From UBA8231 sp964512165 (lineage in GTDB: Bacteria > Latescibacterota > UBA2968 > UBA8231): a DNA stretch of 24,097 bases. Positions within the stretch are counted from its first letter, which is position 1. Each line of letters starts with the position of its first letter. The notes under the pieces were generated by a model. It was not told where the DNA came from and made no database searches. It saw only the letters and a list, made by a program, of their open reading frames with translations. The stretch spans positions 1 to 24,097 of the forward strand of contig CAZEHQ010000040.1 in the NCBI GenBank assembly GCA_964512165.1. The letters run 5' to 3'. Below are positions 1 to 8,226 of the stretch, in pieces. The translations under genes and the position numbers were made by a program.

Positions 1-1251
1 GCCATCGTCGGCTGCGGCGGCATGGGCCACCGGCACCTCTACGGGCTCGCCGAGCTCGCCCGCGCCGGTCTGTCGCCTTTCGAGCTGGTGGGCGCCTGCG
101 ACCCGGAGGAGGGGAACGCCGCCTCCCTGGCCGAACAGGCGGAGAAGCTGCTCGGCCGCCGCCCGCGGGTGGCGGGTTCGCTGGAGTCGCTGGCGCGCGC
201 CGCGGAGGTCCACGCCATCGACCTGACCACGACGCCGCGGGCCCACCACGCCGTGGCCGTGGAGGCCCTCGGCCGCGGCTGGCACGTCATGTGCGAGAAG
301 CCCCTGGGGCTGACGGCGCGCGCCTGCCGGCTCATGGTCGAGGCCGCGGAGGCGGCGGGCCGGGTCCTGTCCACGGCCGAGAACTACCGCCGCGACCCGA
401 TGAACCGCCTCGGCAAGGCGCTCCTCGACGCCGGCGTCATCGGCGAGCCCCGGCTGATGTTGCAGCACTCCCTCGGCGGCGGCGACGGCATGCTGATCTC
501 GGTCTGGCGCCACCGCAAGGACTCCAGCGGCGTGCTGCTGGACGTGGGCGTCCACTTCGCCGACATCCTGGAGTACTACCTCGGTCCGGCGGTGACCGTC
601 TACGCCCAGACGCGGCTCCACGAGCCCGTGCGCAAGAACCCGGCCGCCGGCCGGGAGGCCGTCGACGGCGGACCCGCCGGCGTGTACGGGCGCTGGCAGC
701 GGGAGATGCCCGCCGAGTTCGAGGCCACCGCCGATGACGCCGCCTACGCCACGATCCTGTTCCGGTCGGGGGCCGTGGCCTCCTACATCGAGGACCACGC
801 CGGCCGCGGCGAGGACCTGCGGAAACGGGCGATCTACGGCTCCCTCGGCTCGCTGGACCTGCCGGGCGACCGCAGCGGCCGGCCCCTGACCCTGCATCTG
901 CCGGGGCAGGATCCGGTGACCGGCGCGCCGCTGCTCGACCGGGTGCCCGGGTTCCGGCTGGACGAGCCCACGGCGGCCCTCTTCGGCGGCGACCGGCTGG
1001 GGGAGTACGGCTTCGAGTTCGCGGAGATCGACCGCAAGATCATCGCCGTGGAGTACGCCGACTTCGGCGCCGCCATCGCCGGCGAGGGTGGACGCCCCGA
1101 GGTCGACGGCCCCCAGGGGGCGCGCTCGGTGGCCCTGGCCTACGCCTGGATGGAGTCGCAGGCCGCCGGCCGCGCGGTCTCGGTGGACGAGGTCCTCGAC
1201 GACCGGCTGTACGCCTATCAGGACGACATCAACGAGAGTCTGGGGATCTGA
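1..1251 (+). CDS. Gfo/Idh/MocA family NAD(P)-dependent oxidoreductase (5' partial)
   Basis: The reading frame is open from the first base, so the start codon lies upstream of the window; an ATG at 22 falls inside the nucleotide-binding loop and is not the start. Seen: a Rossmann-type glycine-rich stretch (GCGGMG, about 10-27), the family EKP motif (CEKPLG, about 292-309) and a later DVGVHFADI segment (about 541-567) that carries the Asp and His expected at the catalytic site. Family knowledge: these enzymes oxidise or reduce sugars, inositols or related polyols in the cytoplasm with NAD(P). The substrate cannot be read from the sequence. The stop overlaps the start of the rhomboid gene by one base, so the two are probably co-transcribed and translationally coupled. 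A domain of several hundred residues follows the Rossmann part, as is usual for the family. Confidence 0.9.
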   Translation, partial: AIVGCGGMGHRHLYGLAELARAGLSPFELVGACDPEEGNAASLAEQAEKLLGRRPRVAGSLESLARAAEVHAIDLTTTPRAHHAVAVEALGRGWHVMCEKPLGLTARACRLMVEAAEAAGRVLSTAENYRRDPMNRLGKALLDAGVIGEPRLMLQHSLGGGDGMLISVWRHRKDSSGVLLDVGVHFADILEYYLGPAVTVYAQTRLHEPVRKNPAAGREAVDGGPAGVYGRWQREMPAEFEATADDAAYATILFRSGAVASYIEDHAGRGEDLRKRAIYGSLGSLDLPGDRSGRPLTLHLPGQDPVTGAPLLDRVPGFRLDEPTAALFGGDRLGEYGFEFAEIDRKIIAVEYADFGAAIAGEGGRPEVDGPQGARSVALAYAWMESQAAGRAVSVDEVLDDRLYAYQDDINESLGI

Positions 1252-2057
1252 TGGCCGCCATCCTCTGCCCCCGCTGCCACAAGCTGATCAGCGCCGACGA
1301 GCCGCGGTGTCCGTACTGCGGGCAGATCCGCCCCGGCATGTTCGGACTCGCCAGCCGCATGCGGAAGCTCGGACTGAGCCTCGACTTCCCCCACGTGATC
1401 ACCGTGGTCTGCGTTGGCCTGTACGTCTTGTGCCTGGCCCTGGACCCGGGCGCCATCCTGCAGACCCGGGGGCTGATGAGCATCCTGGCGCCGTCGTCGA
1501 ATGCCACCCTCGAGGCGGGCATGACGGGCGGCTACCCGGTCCTCTACCTCGGCCGCTGGTGGACGGTGATCACCGCCATCTACCTCCACGGCAGCCTGCT
1601 CCACATCTTCTTCAACCTCATGTGGGTGCGGCAGCTCGGTCCGCTGGTGAGCGAGCTCTTCGGCCCGTGGCGGCTGTTCGCCATCTTCACCATCTCCGGG
1701 GCGGTCGGCTTCATCGCCTCGGTGGCCATGGGCAGCGCCGCCACCCTGGGGGCCTCGGGGTCGATCTTCGGCCTGCTGGCCGCCGCCATCGCCTACGGCC
1801 GCCGCCGCGGCGCCGACCTGTTCACCCGCCAGTACCTGCAGTGGGCGGTGCTGCTCTTCATCTTCGGCCTCCTCATGCCGAACATCGACAACTGGGCCCA
1901 CGGCGGCGGTTTCGTCGGCGGCTATGCCGCGGCCTGGATGTTCAGCCGCCGGCCGGACGAGCGCGAGGGCATCGGCACCTATGTCCTGGCGGGGCTCTGC
2001 GCTGTGGCCACGGTCCTCGCCTTCCTCTTCCAGTTCCTCGCCGCCGTCAGCTCTTGA
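1251..2057 (+). CDS. Rhomboid family intramembrane serine protease with N-terminal zinc ribbon
   Basis: 268 residues. The first 25 residues hold two CxxC knuckles (C6, C9, C20, C23), a zinc-ribbon. After a basic linker come about six hydrophobic segments. The rhomboid catalytic dyad is visible: the Ser of GASG (S169) and the His of NWAHGGG (H217). The conserved HGSLLHIFFN segment of the family lies earlier, near residues 113-122. Both catalytic residues are present, so the protein should be an active inner-membrane protease that cuts transmembrane substrates. The zinc ribbon would lie in the cytoplasm and could bind a partner; that is inference. The ATG shares its A with the TGA of the upstream oxidoreductase, and a GGGGA sits 5-9 bases upstream. 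The stop overlaps the TTG start of the Nudix gene, so the three genes look like one operon. Confidence 0.93.
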   Translation: MAAILCPRCHKLISADEPRCPYCGQIRPGMFGLASRMRKLGLSLDFPHVITVVCVGLYVLCLALDPGAILQTRGLMSILAPSSNATLEAGMTGGYPVLYLGRWWTVITAIYLHGSLLHIFFNLMWVRQLGPLVSELFGPWRLFAIFTISGAVGFIASVAMGSAATLGASGSIFGLLAAAIAYGRRRGADLFTRQYLQWAVLLFIFGLLMPNIDNWAHGGGFVGGYAAAWMFSRRPDEREGIGTYVLAGLCAVATVLAFLFQFLAAVSS

Positions 2058-2722
2058 GCACCGCCGCCGAAGTCCTCGACGTGCTCGCCGAGGACGGCAG
2101 CGTCGTGGGGACCAAGCCGCGCCACCTCGTGCACCGCGACCACGACCTGCACGGGCTCGTCTTCGTGTGGTCGGCCTTCGCCGCGGGGCAGCGGCCGGTG
2201 ATGGTCCTGCAGCGCCGGGGCCGCCCGGGCGACCCCTACGCCGGACAGGTCGACGCCCTTGCCGGCGGTCACATCCTCGCCGGTGAGACCGCCGTCGACG
2301 CCGGCCGGCGGGAGCTGCTCGAGGAGGTGGGGGTGACGGCGGATCCTGGCGATCTGCTCTTCCTGGGGTCGAGCCGCAAGGAGCGGCCCACCGGCGACTG
2401 CCGCAGAATCGTGCAGCACCTGCTCCTCTACCCGGTGCCGCTGGACCTGGCGCGGCTGCGGTTCAGCGACGAGGTGGACGGGCTCGCCGAGGTCGACCTG
2501 GAGGAGTTCTCGGAGCTGATCCTGGGGGGGCGGGAGAGTCTGCGGGGGAGGGTCCGCTTCGCCGGCGCGAGCCCCGATGGGGGGATCGTCGAGCAGGAGC
2601 TGCCGAGGTCGGCGGTGACCGGCTATCCGGACGAGATCCTCGACACCTTCCGGCGCAGCCTCGCCTCCATCCGGGGCTGGGCGCGCACGGGGCAGATCGA
2701 TCCGGGCTGCTTCGCGGGGTGA
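2054..2722 (+). CDS. Nudix hydrolase (YfcD-like)
   Basis: 222 residues from a TTG at 2054 that overlaps the rhomboid stop (TTGA). A perfect 23-residue Nudix box runs from G72 to V94 (G-x5-E-x7-R-E-L-x-E-E-x-G-V). E87, E90 and E91 are the expected metal ligands. The N-terminal part (VLDVLAEDGSVVGTK, then R-HLVHRDHDLHG-VFVW) resembles the YfcD/isopentenyl-diphosphate isomerase-like branch, which argues for this start. Family knowledge: Nudix enzymes hydrolyse a nucleoside diphosphate linked to another moiety; YfcD-like members have no firm substrate. The longer plus-strand frame that runs upstream from here is a shadow of the rhomboid gene. The last codons (QIDPGCFAG) belong to a sequence that recurs in degenerate form downstream. 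Confidence 0.88.
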   Translation: MSTAAEVLDVLAEDGSVVGTKPRHLVHRDHDLHGLVFVWSAFAAGQRPVMVLQRRGRPGDPYAGQVDALAGGHILAGETAVDAGRRELLEEVGVTADPGDLLFLGSSRKERPTGDCRRIVQHLLLYPVPLDLARLRFSDEVDGLAEVDLEEFSELILGGRESLRGRVRFAGASPDGGIVEQELPRSAVTGYPDEILDTFRRSLASIRGWARTGQIDPGCFAG

Positions 2723-2979
2723 CGGCGCGCTGGGCGCGGCGGGGGCCCGGAGTGGCGCACGTCAGGCCGATTCGCTGCCGGCGGTTTCGCGGGTGGGGGC
2801 GCCGGGCGCGGGGGGCCCCGCCGGGGTGTCCAGGCCAGGCTGCATCGATCCTGCTGTTTCGCGGACTGCAAGCGCGCCGTGCGCGGCGGGGCTCGGCCGG
2901 GGTGTTGCGGGCCGAGTGATCCCGGCTGCGTCGCGGCGCCTCGAGGGCGGGGCCGACGCGATTGCCGGGGGCTGCGTCA
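2698..2979. repeat. Degenerate interspersed repeat derived from the 3' end of the Nudix gene
   Basis: The spacer 2723-2976 between the convergent Nudix and Rieske genes holds no convincing gene. Five imperfect copies of a roughly 20-bp motif, approximately CGATCCNGGCTGCNTCGCGG, start near 2698 (inside the last Nudix codons), 2768, 2846, 2917 and 2959, about 40-80 bp apart. The last copy merges with the 3' end of the Rieske gene. The copies differ at several positions and were aligned by eye, so their exact limits are uncertain. No terminator hairpin followed by a T run was seen. Confidence 0.45.
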
Positions 2980-3642
2980 GGCCAGGACGTGCACCTCGCC
3001 GTCCTCGACGCGCACCGGGTAGCTGGCGACGCTGCGCCCGGGGCGGGTGAGGCAGGCGCCGTTGGTGACGTCGAAGGTCCAGCCGTGGCGGTAGCAGGTG
3101 ACGACTCGGCCATCCAGGGAGCCGCAGCCCAGCTCGCTTCCCTCGTGGAGGCAGGTGTTGGAGGTGGCGTGGAAGGTGCCGTCGACGTTGAAGAGAGCGA
3201 TGGAGCGGCCCCGGGCCTCGACGACGGCGGCGCCGCCCGGTGGCAGGTCGCCGGTCCGGGCCACCGTCGTCCACTCGGGGTCGCCGGCGGGCTCGGCGGG
3301 CTCCTCGGCAGGGCCGGCGGGAAGGTCGAGGGAGCGCAGGATCTGCACCGCCTCGATCACGTTGGTCAGCCCCGCGGCGGGGTAGGCGCAGAGGATGGCG
3401 TCGAGGACCTCGTCGCGGGTGGCGCCTTCGCGCATGGCCCGCGGGATGTACTGGCGCAATCCGCGCGGCGACAGGCGCACGACCTTGGTGACGATGGAGA
3501 TCAGGAAGCGGGTCTTGGGGTCGAGGTGCCGCCCCGACTCGCGGAAGAAGGCGAGGAGGTGGCCCATCGCCTCGGGGCGCTCCTGCGACAGCCACTTCAG
3601 GCCGCTGAGCTTGCCGCCGTCCCTGCTTTCGTCGTCAGCCAT
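2977..3642 (-). CDS. Carboxymuconolactone decarboxylase-like domain fused to a Rieske [2Fe-2S] ferredoxin
   Basis: 221 residues from ATG 3642. Residues about 15-105 form an all-helical domain of the carboxymuconolactone decarboxylase/AhpD superfamily (HLDPKTRFLISIVTKV and REGATRDEVLDAI are typical). It has one Cys (C85) in LCAYPAAG and lacks the redox CxxC of AhpD. After a Pro/Glu-rich linker (about 107-122), residues 124-221 form a Rieske domain with all four ligands: C164-x-H166, then 16 residues, then C183-x-x-H186. The short Rieske part resembles the soluble ferredoxins of dioxygenase or nitrite reductase systems. The protein is therefore probably a cytoplasmic electron carrier tied to a CMD-like scaffold; the partner is unknown. 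The frame extends upstream to 3987, but that part overlaps the divergent gene and is rejected. No Shine-Dalgarno is visible. Confidence 0.85.
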   Translation of the reverse strand: MADDESRDGGKLSGLKWLSQERPEAMGHLLAFFRESGRHLDPKTRFLISIVTKVVRLSPRGLRQYIPRAMREGATRDEVLDAILCAYPAAGLTNVIEAVQILRSLDLPAGPAEEPAEPAGDPEWTTVARTGDLPPGGAAVVEARGRSIALFNVDGTFHATSNTCLHEGSELGCGSLDGRVVTCYRHGWTFDVTNGACLTRPGRSVASYPVRVEDGEVHVLA

Positions 3643-3657
3643 GGGTAGAATATAACC
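3643..3657. promoter_or_regulatory. 15-bp divergent spacer with overlapping -10-like hexamers on both strands
   Basis: This is the only A/T-rich spot in the area. On the plus strand TAGAAT (3646-3651) ends six bases before the GTG at 3658. On the minus strand TATATT (3654-3649) ends six bases before the ATG at 3642. Each matches TATAAT at five of six positions, and no ribosome binding site fits before either start. Transcription from such elements would begin at or next to the start codon, giving leaderless mRNAs. No good -35 was found on either side. Promoter activity is inferred. Confidence 0.5.
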
Positions 3658-5258
3658 GTGCCTGAGAGTAGCGATACGAGCGACGCCGGGCGCCTGGCCG
3701 CCCTGCTGGAGGGAATCGACGGTTCCGGCTACCGGGCCTACCGCGACCTGCGCGGGGCCTGGGACTTCGGCGAGGCCGAGGTCCCCTTCCGGCTGTACGT
3801 CGATCACGTGCAGGCCGACCCCTTCGCCGCCCCGAGCCGCATGCGCGTCCGCCTCGACCCGGCGGTGGCCGGCTTTCCCGCCCGCACCTTCACCGCGGGA
3901 CCCCGGCGGCGCGCCCTGTGCTCGTACCTGGCCCTGCGGTTCTCGGACGAGGCCGGTGATTCGCCCAGGGGCGCCGGATCGGGCCACTCGGGGCGGATCG
4001 CCATCGACCGCCCGGGACAGCAGGTGCTGGAGCGGACCTGCGTCCTCATCGGCGACGAGGGTTCGGTGGAGGCCCGCTTCGTCGCCGGGCTTCCCGCCGC
4101 CGGCCGCCGCATCCTGGGACGGGCCGCCGCCGACCTGCTCTGCCGCCGCCTGCCCGGGATCGTCGCCCGCGCCCTGCNNNNNNNNNNNNNNNNNNNNNNN
4201 NNNNNNNNNNNNNNNNNNNNNNNNNNNNNNNNNNNNNNNNNNNNNNNNNNNNNNNNNNNNNNNNNNNNNNNNNNNNNGTGACCCTGATCGTCGGGGGCGG
4301 GTTCCACGGCAAGTCGACGCTGCTCTCGGCTCTGGCTCGCGGCGTTTACGATCATCGGCCCGGGGACGGGCGCGAGCGGGTGGTCACCGACCCGACGGCG
4401 GTGGCGGTGCGCGCCGAGGACGGCCGCAGCACCGCCGGCGTCGACCTGAGCCCGTTCATCGGCGACCTGCCCTTCGAGCACGACAACGCCTTCTTCTGCA
4501 CCGGCCACGCTTCGGGGTCCACGTCGCAGGCGGCGGCGATCGTCGAGGCCCTGGAAGCCGGGACCCGGTGCCTGCTGGTCGACGAGGACACGGCGGCGAC
4601 CAACTTCATGATCCGCGACGGCCGCATGCAGCAGCTGGTGGCCCGGGAGCAGGAGCCGGTGCGGCCCTTCATCGACCGGGTGCGCCAGCTCCACGAGGAG
4701 GCGGGCGTCTCCACGGTCCTGGTCATGGGCGGGACGGGCGACTACTTCGGCGAGGCGGACACGGTGATCGCCATGGAGCGCTACGAGCCGCGCGACGTGA
4801 CCGGCCGCGCCCATGCCATCGCCCGCGCCCACGCGGGGGACCGCACCCGGGAGACGACGGGCCCGGTGGCGGCGGGAGCCTCGCGCGTGCCCCTGGCCGA
4901 GAGCATCGACCCGAGGCGCGGGCGCCGCGAGGTGAGCTGGAAGGCGAGGGGGCCCTTCGATCTGCGTTTCGGGGAGGAGGAGATCGACCTCTCCGCCGTG
5001 GCGCAGCTGGTCGACGCGGGACAGACACGGGCCATCGCCGAGGCCATCCTTCGGGGGCGGGAGCGCTACATCGACGGCCGCCGCAGCCTGGCGGAGATCC
5101 TCGACCAACTGATGGCCGATGTCGCCGCCGGCGGGCTGGACACCCTCTCCTCCCGGCCCTCGGGGGATCTCGCCGGCTTCCGCCGCTTCGAGCTGGCTGC
5201 CGCCCTCAACCGGCTGCGCACCTTGCGGGTGCGCCACCCGGAGGAGGTTTCCGCGTGA
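3658..5258 (+). CDS. ABC-class ATPase of the PF09818 family (interrupted by assembly gap)
   Basis: Starts at GTG 3658. 173 residues are readable before the N run, and the frame resumes after it at 4278. The two parts are out of phase by one base if the gap is taken as exactly 100, which means nothing if the gap length is a placeholder. Seen: the N-terminal YRDLRGAWDF and FRLYVDHVQADPFA segments typical of the family; after the gap a Walker A (GGGFHGKST, 4293-4319), ASGSTSQAAAIVEALEAG, and LLVDEDTAATNFMIRD, which combines Walker B with a family signature. These identify the 'predicted ATPase of the ABC class' family, usually about 550 residues; cellular role unknown. There are no transmembrane segments, so it is probably cytoplasmic. 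The stop overlaps the GTG of the exporter ATPase (GTGA), suggesting co-expression with the Gld-type transporter. Confidence 0.88.
4178..4277. other. Assembly gap (100 N)
   Basis: Exactly 100 N inside the PF09818 ATPase gene. The round length suggests a scaffold placeholder of unknown true size. The frame shift across it should not be read as a mutation. Confidence 0.97.
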
Positions 5259-6013
5259 TCGCGGTGGAGGCGGTCACCCGCGTCTTCGGCTCCGGCGCCG
5301 GCGCCATCACCGCCGTGGACGACGTCTCCTTCCACGTGGAGCGGGGGGAGATCGTCGGCTTCGTGGGGCCCAACGGCGCCGGCAAGTCGACGATGCTCAA
5401 AATGCTGGCCACCTACCTGCTGCCCACCTCGGGGAGCATCTCCGTCGCCGGGCACGACGCCGCCGAGGACCCCCTGGAGGTGCGCCGCGCCATCGGCTAC
5501 CTGCCGGGGGACACGCCCCTCTACGGCGACATGGTGGTGGAGGACCTGCTGCGTTTCGCGGCGCGAGCCCACGGCTTGGGCGGGGACCGCCTCGAGGAGG
5601 CGGTGGAGCGCACCGTCGGCCTGTGCGGCATCGGCCCCGTGCGGAGCCTGCGGGTACGCCAGTGCTCCACGGGGTTCCGCCAGCGCGTGGGCCTGTCCAT
5701 CGCCCTGGTCCACGATCCGCCGGTGCTGCTGCTCGACGAGCCGACCCACGGCTTCGACCCGCTGCAGGTGATGGCCTTCCGCGAGCAGCTCGCCGGTCTC
5801 AAGCAGGACCGGGCGATCCTGTTCTCCACCCACATCATCCCCGACGTGGAGGCCGTGAGCGACCGCGTCCTCATCATCCACCAGGGCCGCCTCCTCGGCG
5901 ACGGCCCCCTGGCGGCGCAGGCCGAAGCCGCCGGACTTCCCGGGGCCGGCCTCGAGGAGCTCTTCGCCCACCTCGTCTCCGCCTCCGGCGACGATCATGG
6001 CCTCGGACGCTGA
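5255..6013 (+). CDS. GldA-like ABC transporter ATP-binding protein
   Basis: 252 residues from GTG 5255, overlapping the preceding stop by four bases. All nucleotide-binding motifs are visible: Walker A GPNGAGKST (38-46), the IGYLP..PLY segment after the Q-loop position (80-90), a degenerate signature CSTGFRQRV (137-145), Walker B VLLLDEP (157-163) and H-loop H193 in STHI. The IGYLP-x3-PLY segment and the STGFRQR form of the signature are characteristic of the GldA/NosF branch that partners ABC-2 permeases. In the GldA proteins I recall, an acidic residue follows IGYLP; here it is Gly, with an Asp next to it. The protein would energise export at the inner membrane together with the next gene, whose start lies inside its last codons. 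Confidence 0.93.
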   Translation: MIAVEAVTRVFGSGAGAITAVDDVSFHVERGEIVGFVGPNGAGKSTMLKMLATYLLPTSGSISVAGHDAAEDPLEVRRAIGYLPGDTPLYGDMVVEDLLRFAARAHGLGGDRLEEAVERTVGLCGIGPVRSLRVRQCSTGFRQRVGLSIALVHDPPVLLLDEPTHGFDPLQVMAFREQLAGLKQDRAILFSTHIIPDVEAVSDRVLIIHQGRLLGDGPLAAQAEAAGLPGAGLEELFAHLVSASGDDHGLGR

Positions 6014-6779
6014 GACCGCCGGGCGGGCGCGCCGGCTCCGCGACTTCGCCTCCGGCGCGGGACTGGTCGCCGGCCGCGAGCTGCGCGCCATCTTCGATTC
6101 TCCCATCGCCTACATCTACGCCGCTGTCTTCCTGGTCCTGTCTGGGACCACCTTCATGAACGCCTTCTTCCTCGAGGGCGTCGTCGACATGTCCCCCTGG
6201 TTCGAGGTCCTGCCCTTCCTGCTGATCCCCTTCGTGCCCGCCATCACCATGCGCTCCTGGTCGGAGGAGCACGCCCAGGGGACGGTGGAGCTGCTTCTGA
6301 CCCTGCCCCTGGAGCCGCTGCAGGTGGTGGCCGGCAAGTACGCCGCCGCCCTCCTCTATCTCCTCGTGGTCATCGCCGGGTCGCTGCCGATCGTGGTCAT
6401 GCTGGTGTGGCTGGGGGAGCCTGACCTCGGCATGATCCTGTCCGGGTACCTGGGCGCCCTGCTCCTCGGCGCCCTGTTCCTCGCCTCGGGCCAGTTCCTT
6501 TCCAGCCTCACCCACAACCAGATCGTCGCCTTCGTCCTCGCCGCCATGACCGCCTTCCTCCTCGTCTTCAGCGGCCATCCGCAGGTGGTGGAGATCCTCG
6601 ACGGCCTCGCCCCGGCCTGGCAGCCGGGGACCTGGCTGGCCGAGTCCGTCTCCTGCCTGCCCCACTACCAGGCCTTCGCCGGCGGTCTGGTGGGGCTGGA
6701 CCACCTCCTCTACTTCGTCCTCCTCTGCGCCTTCTTCCTGTGGATGACGCGGATCGGCCTGCAGCGCCTCAAGTACTGA
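5997..6779 (+). CDS. GldF-like ABC-2 type transporter permease
   Basis: 260 residues from ATG 5997, overlapping the ATPase gene by 17 bases in another frame. After a charged N-terminus there are about six hydrophobic segments, beginning with SPIAYIYAAVFLVLSG and ending with the helix before RIGLQRLKY. The stretch FVPAITMRSWSEEHAQGTVE followed by LLLTLPLEP is the typical early cytoplasmic signature of ABC-2 permeases of the GldF/NosY type. It would form the membrane channel for the ATPase encoded just upstream. In Bacteroidota the GldA-GldF-GldG complex is linked to gliding and type IX secretion. Many other bacteria carry related transporters with unknown cargo, and no gliding genes are seen here. 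Confidence 0.92.
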   Translation: MASDAETAGRARRLRDFASGAGLVAGRELRAIFDSPIAYIYAAVFLVLSGTTFMNAFFLEGVVDMSPWFEVLPFLLIPFVPAITMRSWSEEHAQGTVELLLTLPLEPLQVVAGKYAAALLYLLVVIAGSLPIVVMLVWLGEPDLGMILSGYLGALLLGALFLASGQFLSSLTHNQIVAFVLAAMTAFLLVFSGHPQVVEILDGLAPAWQPGTWLAESVSCLPHYQAFAGGLVGLDHLLYFVLLCAFFLWMTRIGLQRLKY

Positions 6780-6789
6780 AGGAGTCGCG

Positions 6790-8126
6790 TTGAAGCGGAC
6801 CTTCCTGCTCCAGGCCCTCCTCGGCGCCGTCCTGCTCTTCGGGATTGTGGTCTGCGCCGGCCGGCTGCTGGGCGCCGCGGGGTCGGCCGCCCGCATCGAT
6901 CTGGGGGGCCGCCACCCGGCCACGGTGCCGGCCGAGCTTCGCCGACTCCTGCGCGGCCTCGACGGCGAGCTGGCGGCCACTCTCTTCGTCAACGGTCGCG
7001 AGCGCATGCCCTCCCACCTGCGGGAGGTGGAGGAGACGGCCAGGGCCCTGCTCGAGGAGATGGAGGACGCCGCCGGGGGGCGCTTCAGCTACCGGGTCAT
7101 CGATCCCGGCCTCTCCGGGCCGGCGGGCGCCCGCTACGCCGCCTCGCGCCGGGCGAGTCCGATCCGCGTGCGGCGGGTGGTCGACGACGCCGAGAGCCAG
7201 GCGGAGATCTGGTCGTCCCTGGTGTTCTCCCGGGAGGGGAGGCCGCGGCGGGAGGACGTCCTCATCCAGGGGATCGAGAACGCCCATCTGCCGCACCTGG
7301 CCCGCTTGGTGGCGGCGCGCCTGTCGGCGGGCGAGTCGGCGCCCCAGGCCTCCTTCGCCCTGTCGGCGCCGCCGGGGTACGGGAAGTTCCCCCGCTACCT
7401 GAGCCAGCACGGCCCCGTCGTCGAGATCGACGTCGACGGCGGCGGGTTCATCCCCCGCGACGTGGACGTCCTGTTCTGGCTGGAGCCGCGGCGGGTGACG
7501 CGGCACCACATCGCCGAGTTGCGCCGCTTCCTGGCCTCGGGACGGACCGCCGTCCTGGCGGGCAGCGCCTACCGCGTCGGTTACTCCGCCGGCGAGGAGG
7601 GCGAGGTCCGCTTCCGCGTCGAGGGGATGGGCGGCGCCTGGGAGCGGCTCCTGGAGCCCTTCGGCCTGGAGCCGGTGGCCGACCTGCTCATGGACCGCAA
7701 CGCCGGTTCGGTGACGGTCCCGGTGGACGGGGTGGAGGGCGAGGTGGAGGCCCCCTTCCACCTGCGGAACCTGCCCGCCTTCCGCGACTTCCGCCCCTTC
7801 CGGACGCCGGCCCGGGGAGGCCTGAGCTTCACCGCCGCCAGCCCCCTGCGCGTCGATCCGCGACGGGTGGCCGCGGCAGGGTACCAGGCCCACGTGGCCG
7901 CCACCACCACCGAGCACGCCTGGGTGCGGCCCCTGCCCCGGGGCGGGTTCGGCCTGGAGGACCTGTCCGGGGGCCTGCGCGTGCCCAAGCAGAACCTGAT
8001 GGTCCTGCTCACCCCGGAGGACCCGTGGGCGGGCCAGCTGCTGGTGCTGGCCTCGGCCAGCCCCTTCCGCGACGAGATCCTCGAGCAGGCCGGCTACGGC
8101 CACGCTGTCTTCGTCCGCGACCTGGC
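6790..8126 (+). CDS. GldG-like ABC auxiliary protein, first tandem copy (3' end in gap)
   Basis: Starts at TTG 6790, with GGAG five bases upstream; 445 residues are readable before the N run. An N-terminal hydrophobic helix (about residues 5-30) anchors a large, probably periplasmic domain of the GldG/PF09822 'ABC transporter auxiliary' type. Its family opening is seen at LRGLDGELAATLFVN, with a later predicted sheet region VDVLFWLEPRRVTRHH. It shares blocks with the next gene in the same order: F/IW-x-x-PRR, MDRN/MDRS, RVDPRR/RVDAGA and ATTTE-AW. The readable end (LLVLASASPF..EILEQAGYGHA) matches the point about 75 residues before the end of the second copy, so only the C-terminal helix should be missing. 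It probably works with the ABC permease in export or surface organisation. Confidence 0.85.
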
Positions 8127-8226
8127 NNNNNNNNNNNNNNNNNNNNNNNNNNNNNNNNNNNNNNNNNNNNNNNNNNNNNNNNNNNNNNNNNNNNNNNNNN
8201 NNNNNNNNNNNNNNNNNNNNNNNNNN
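8127..8226. other. Assembly gap (100 N)
   Basis: Exactly 100 N between the two GldG-like segments. It should hide the C-terminal helix of the first protein and the start of the second; the true length is unknown. Confidence 0.97.

Noticed and set aside
3643..3987. N-terminal extension of the CMD-Rieske protein
   Set aside because: It would overlap the start of the divergent PF09818 ATPase. Homology-like sequence begins only after ATG 3642.
3658..5258. Frameshift in the PF09818 ATPase gene
   Set aside because: The phase change coincides with a 100-N gap of unknown true length, so it is not evidence of mutation.
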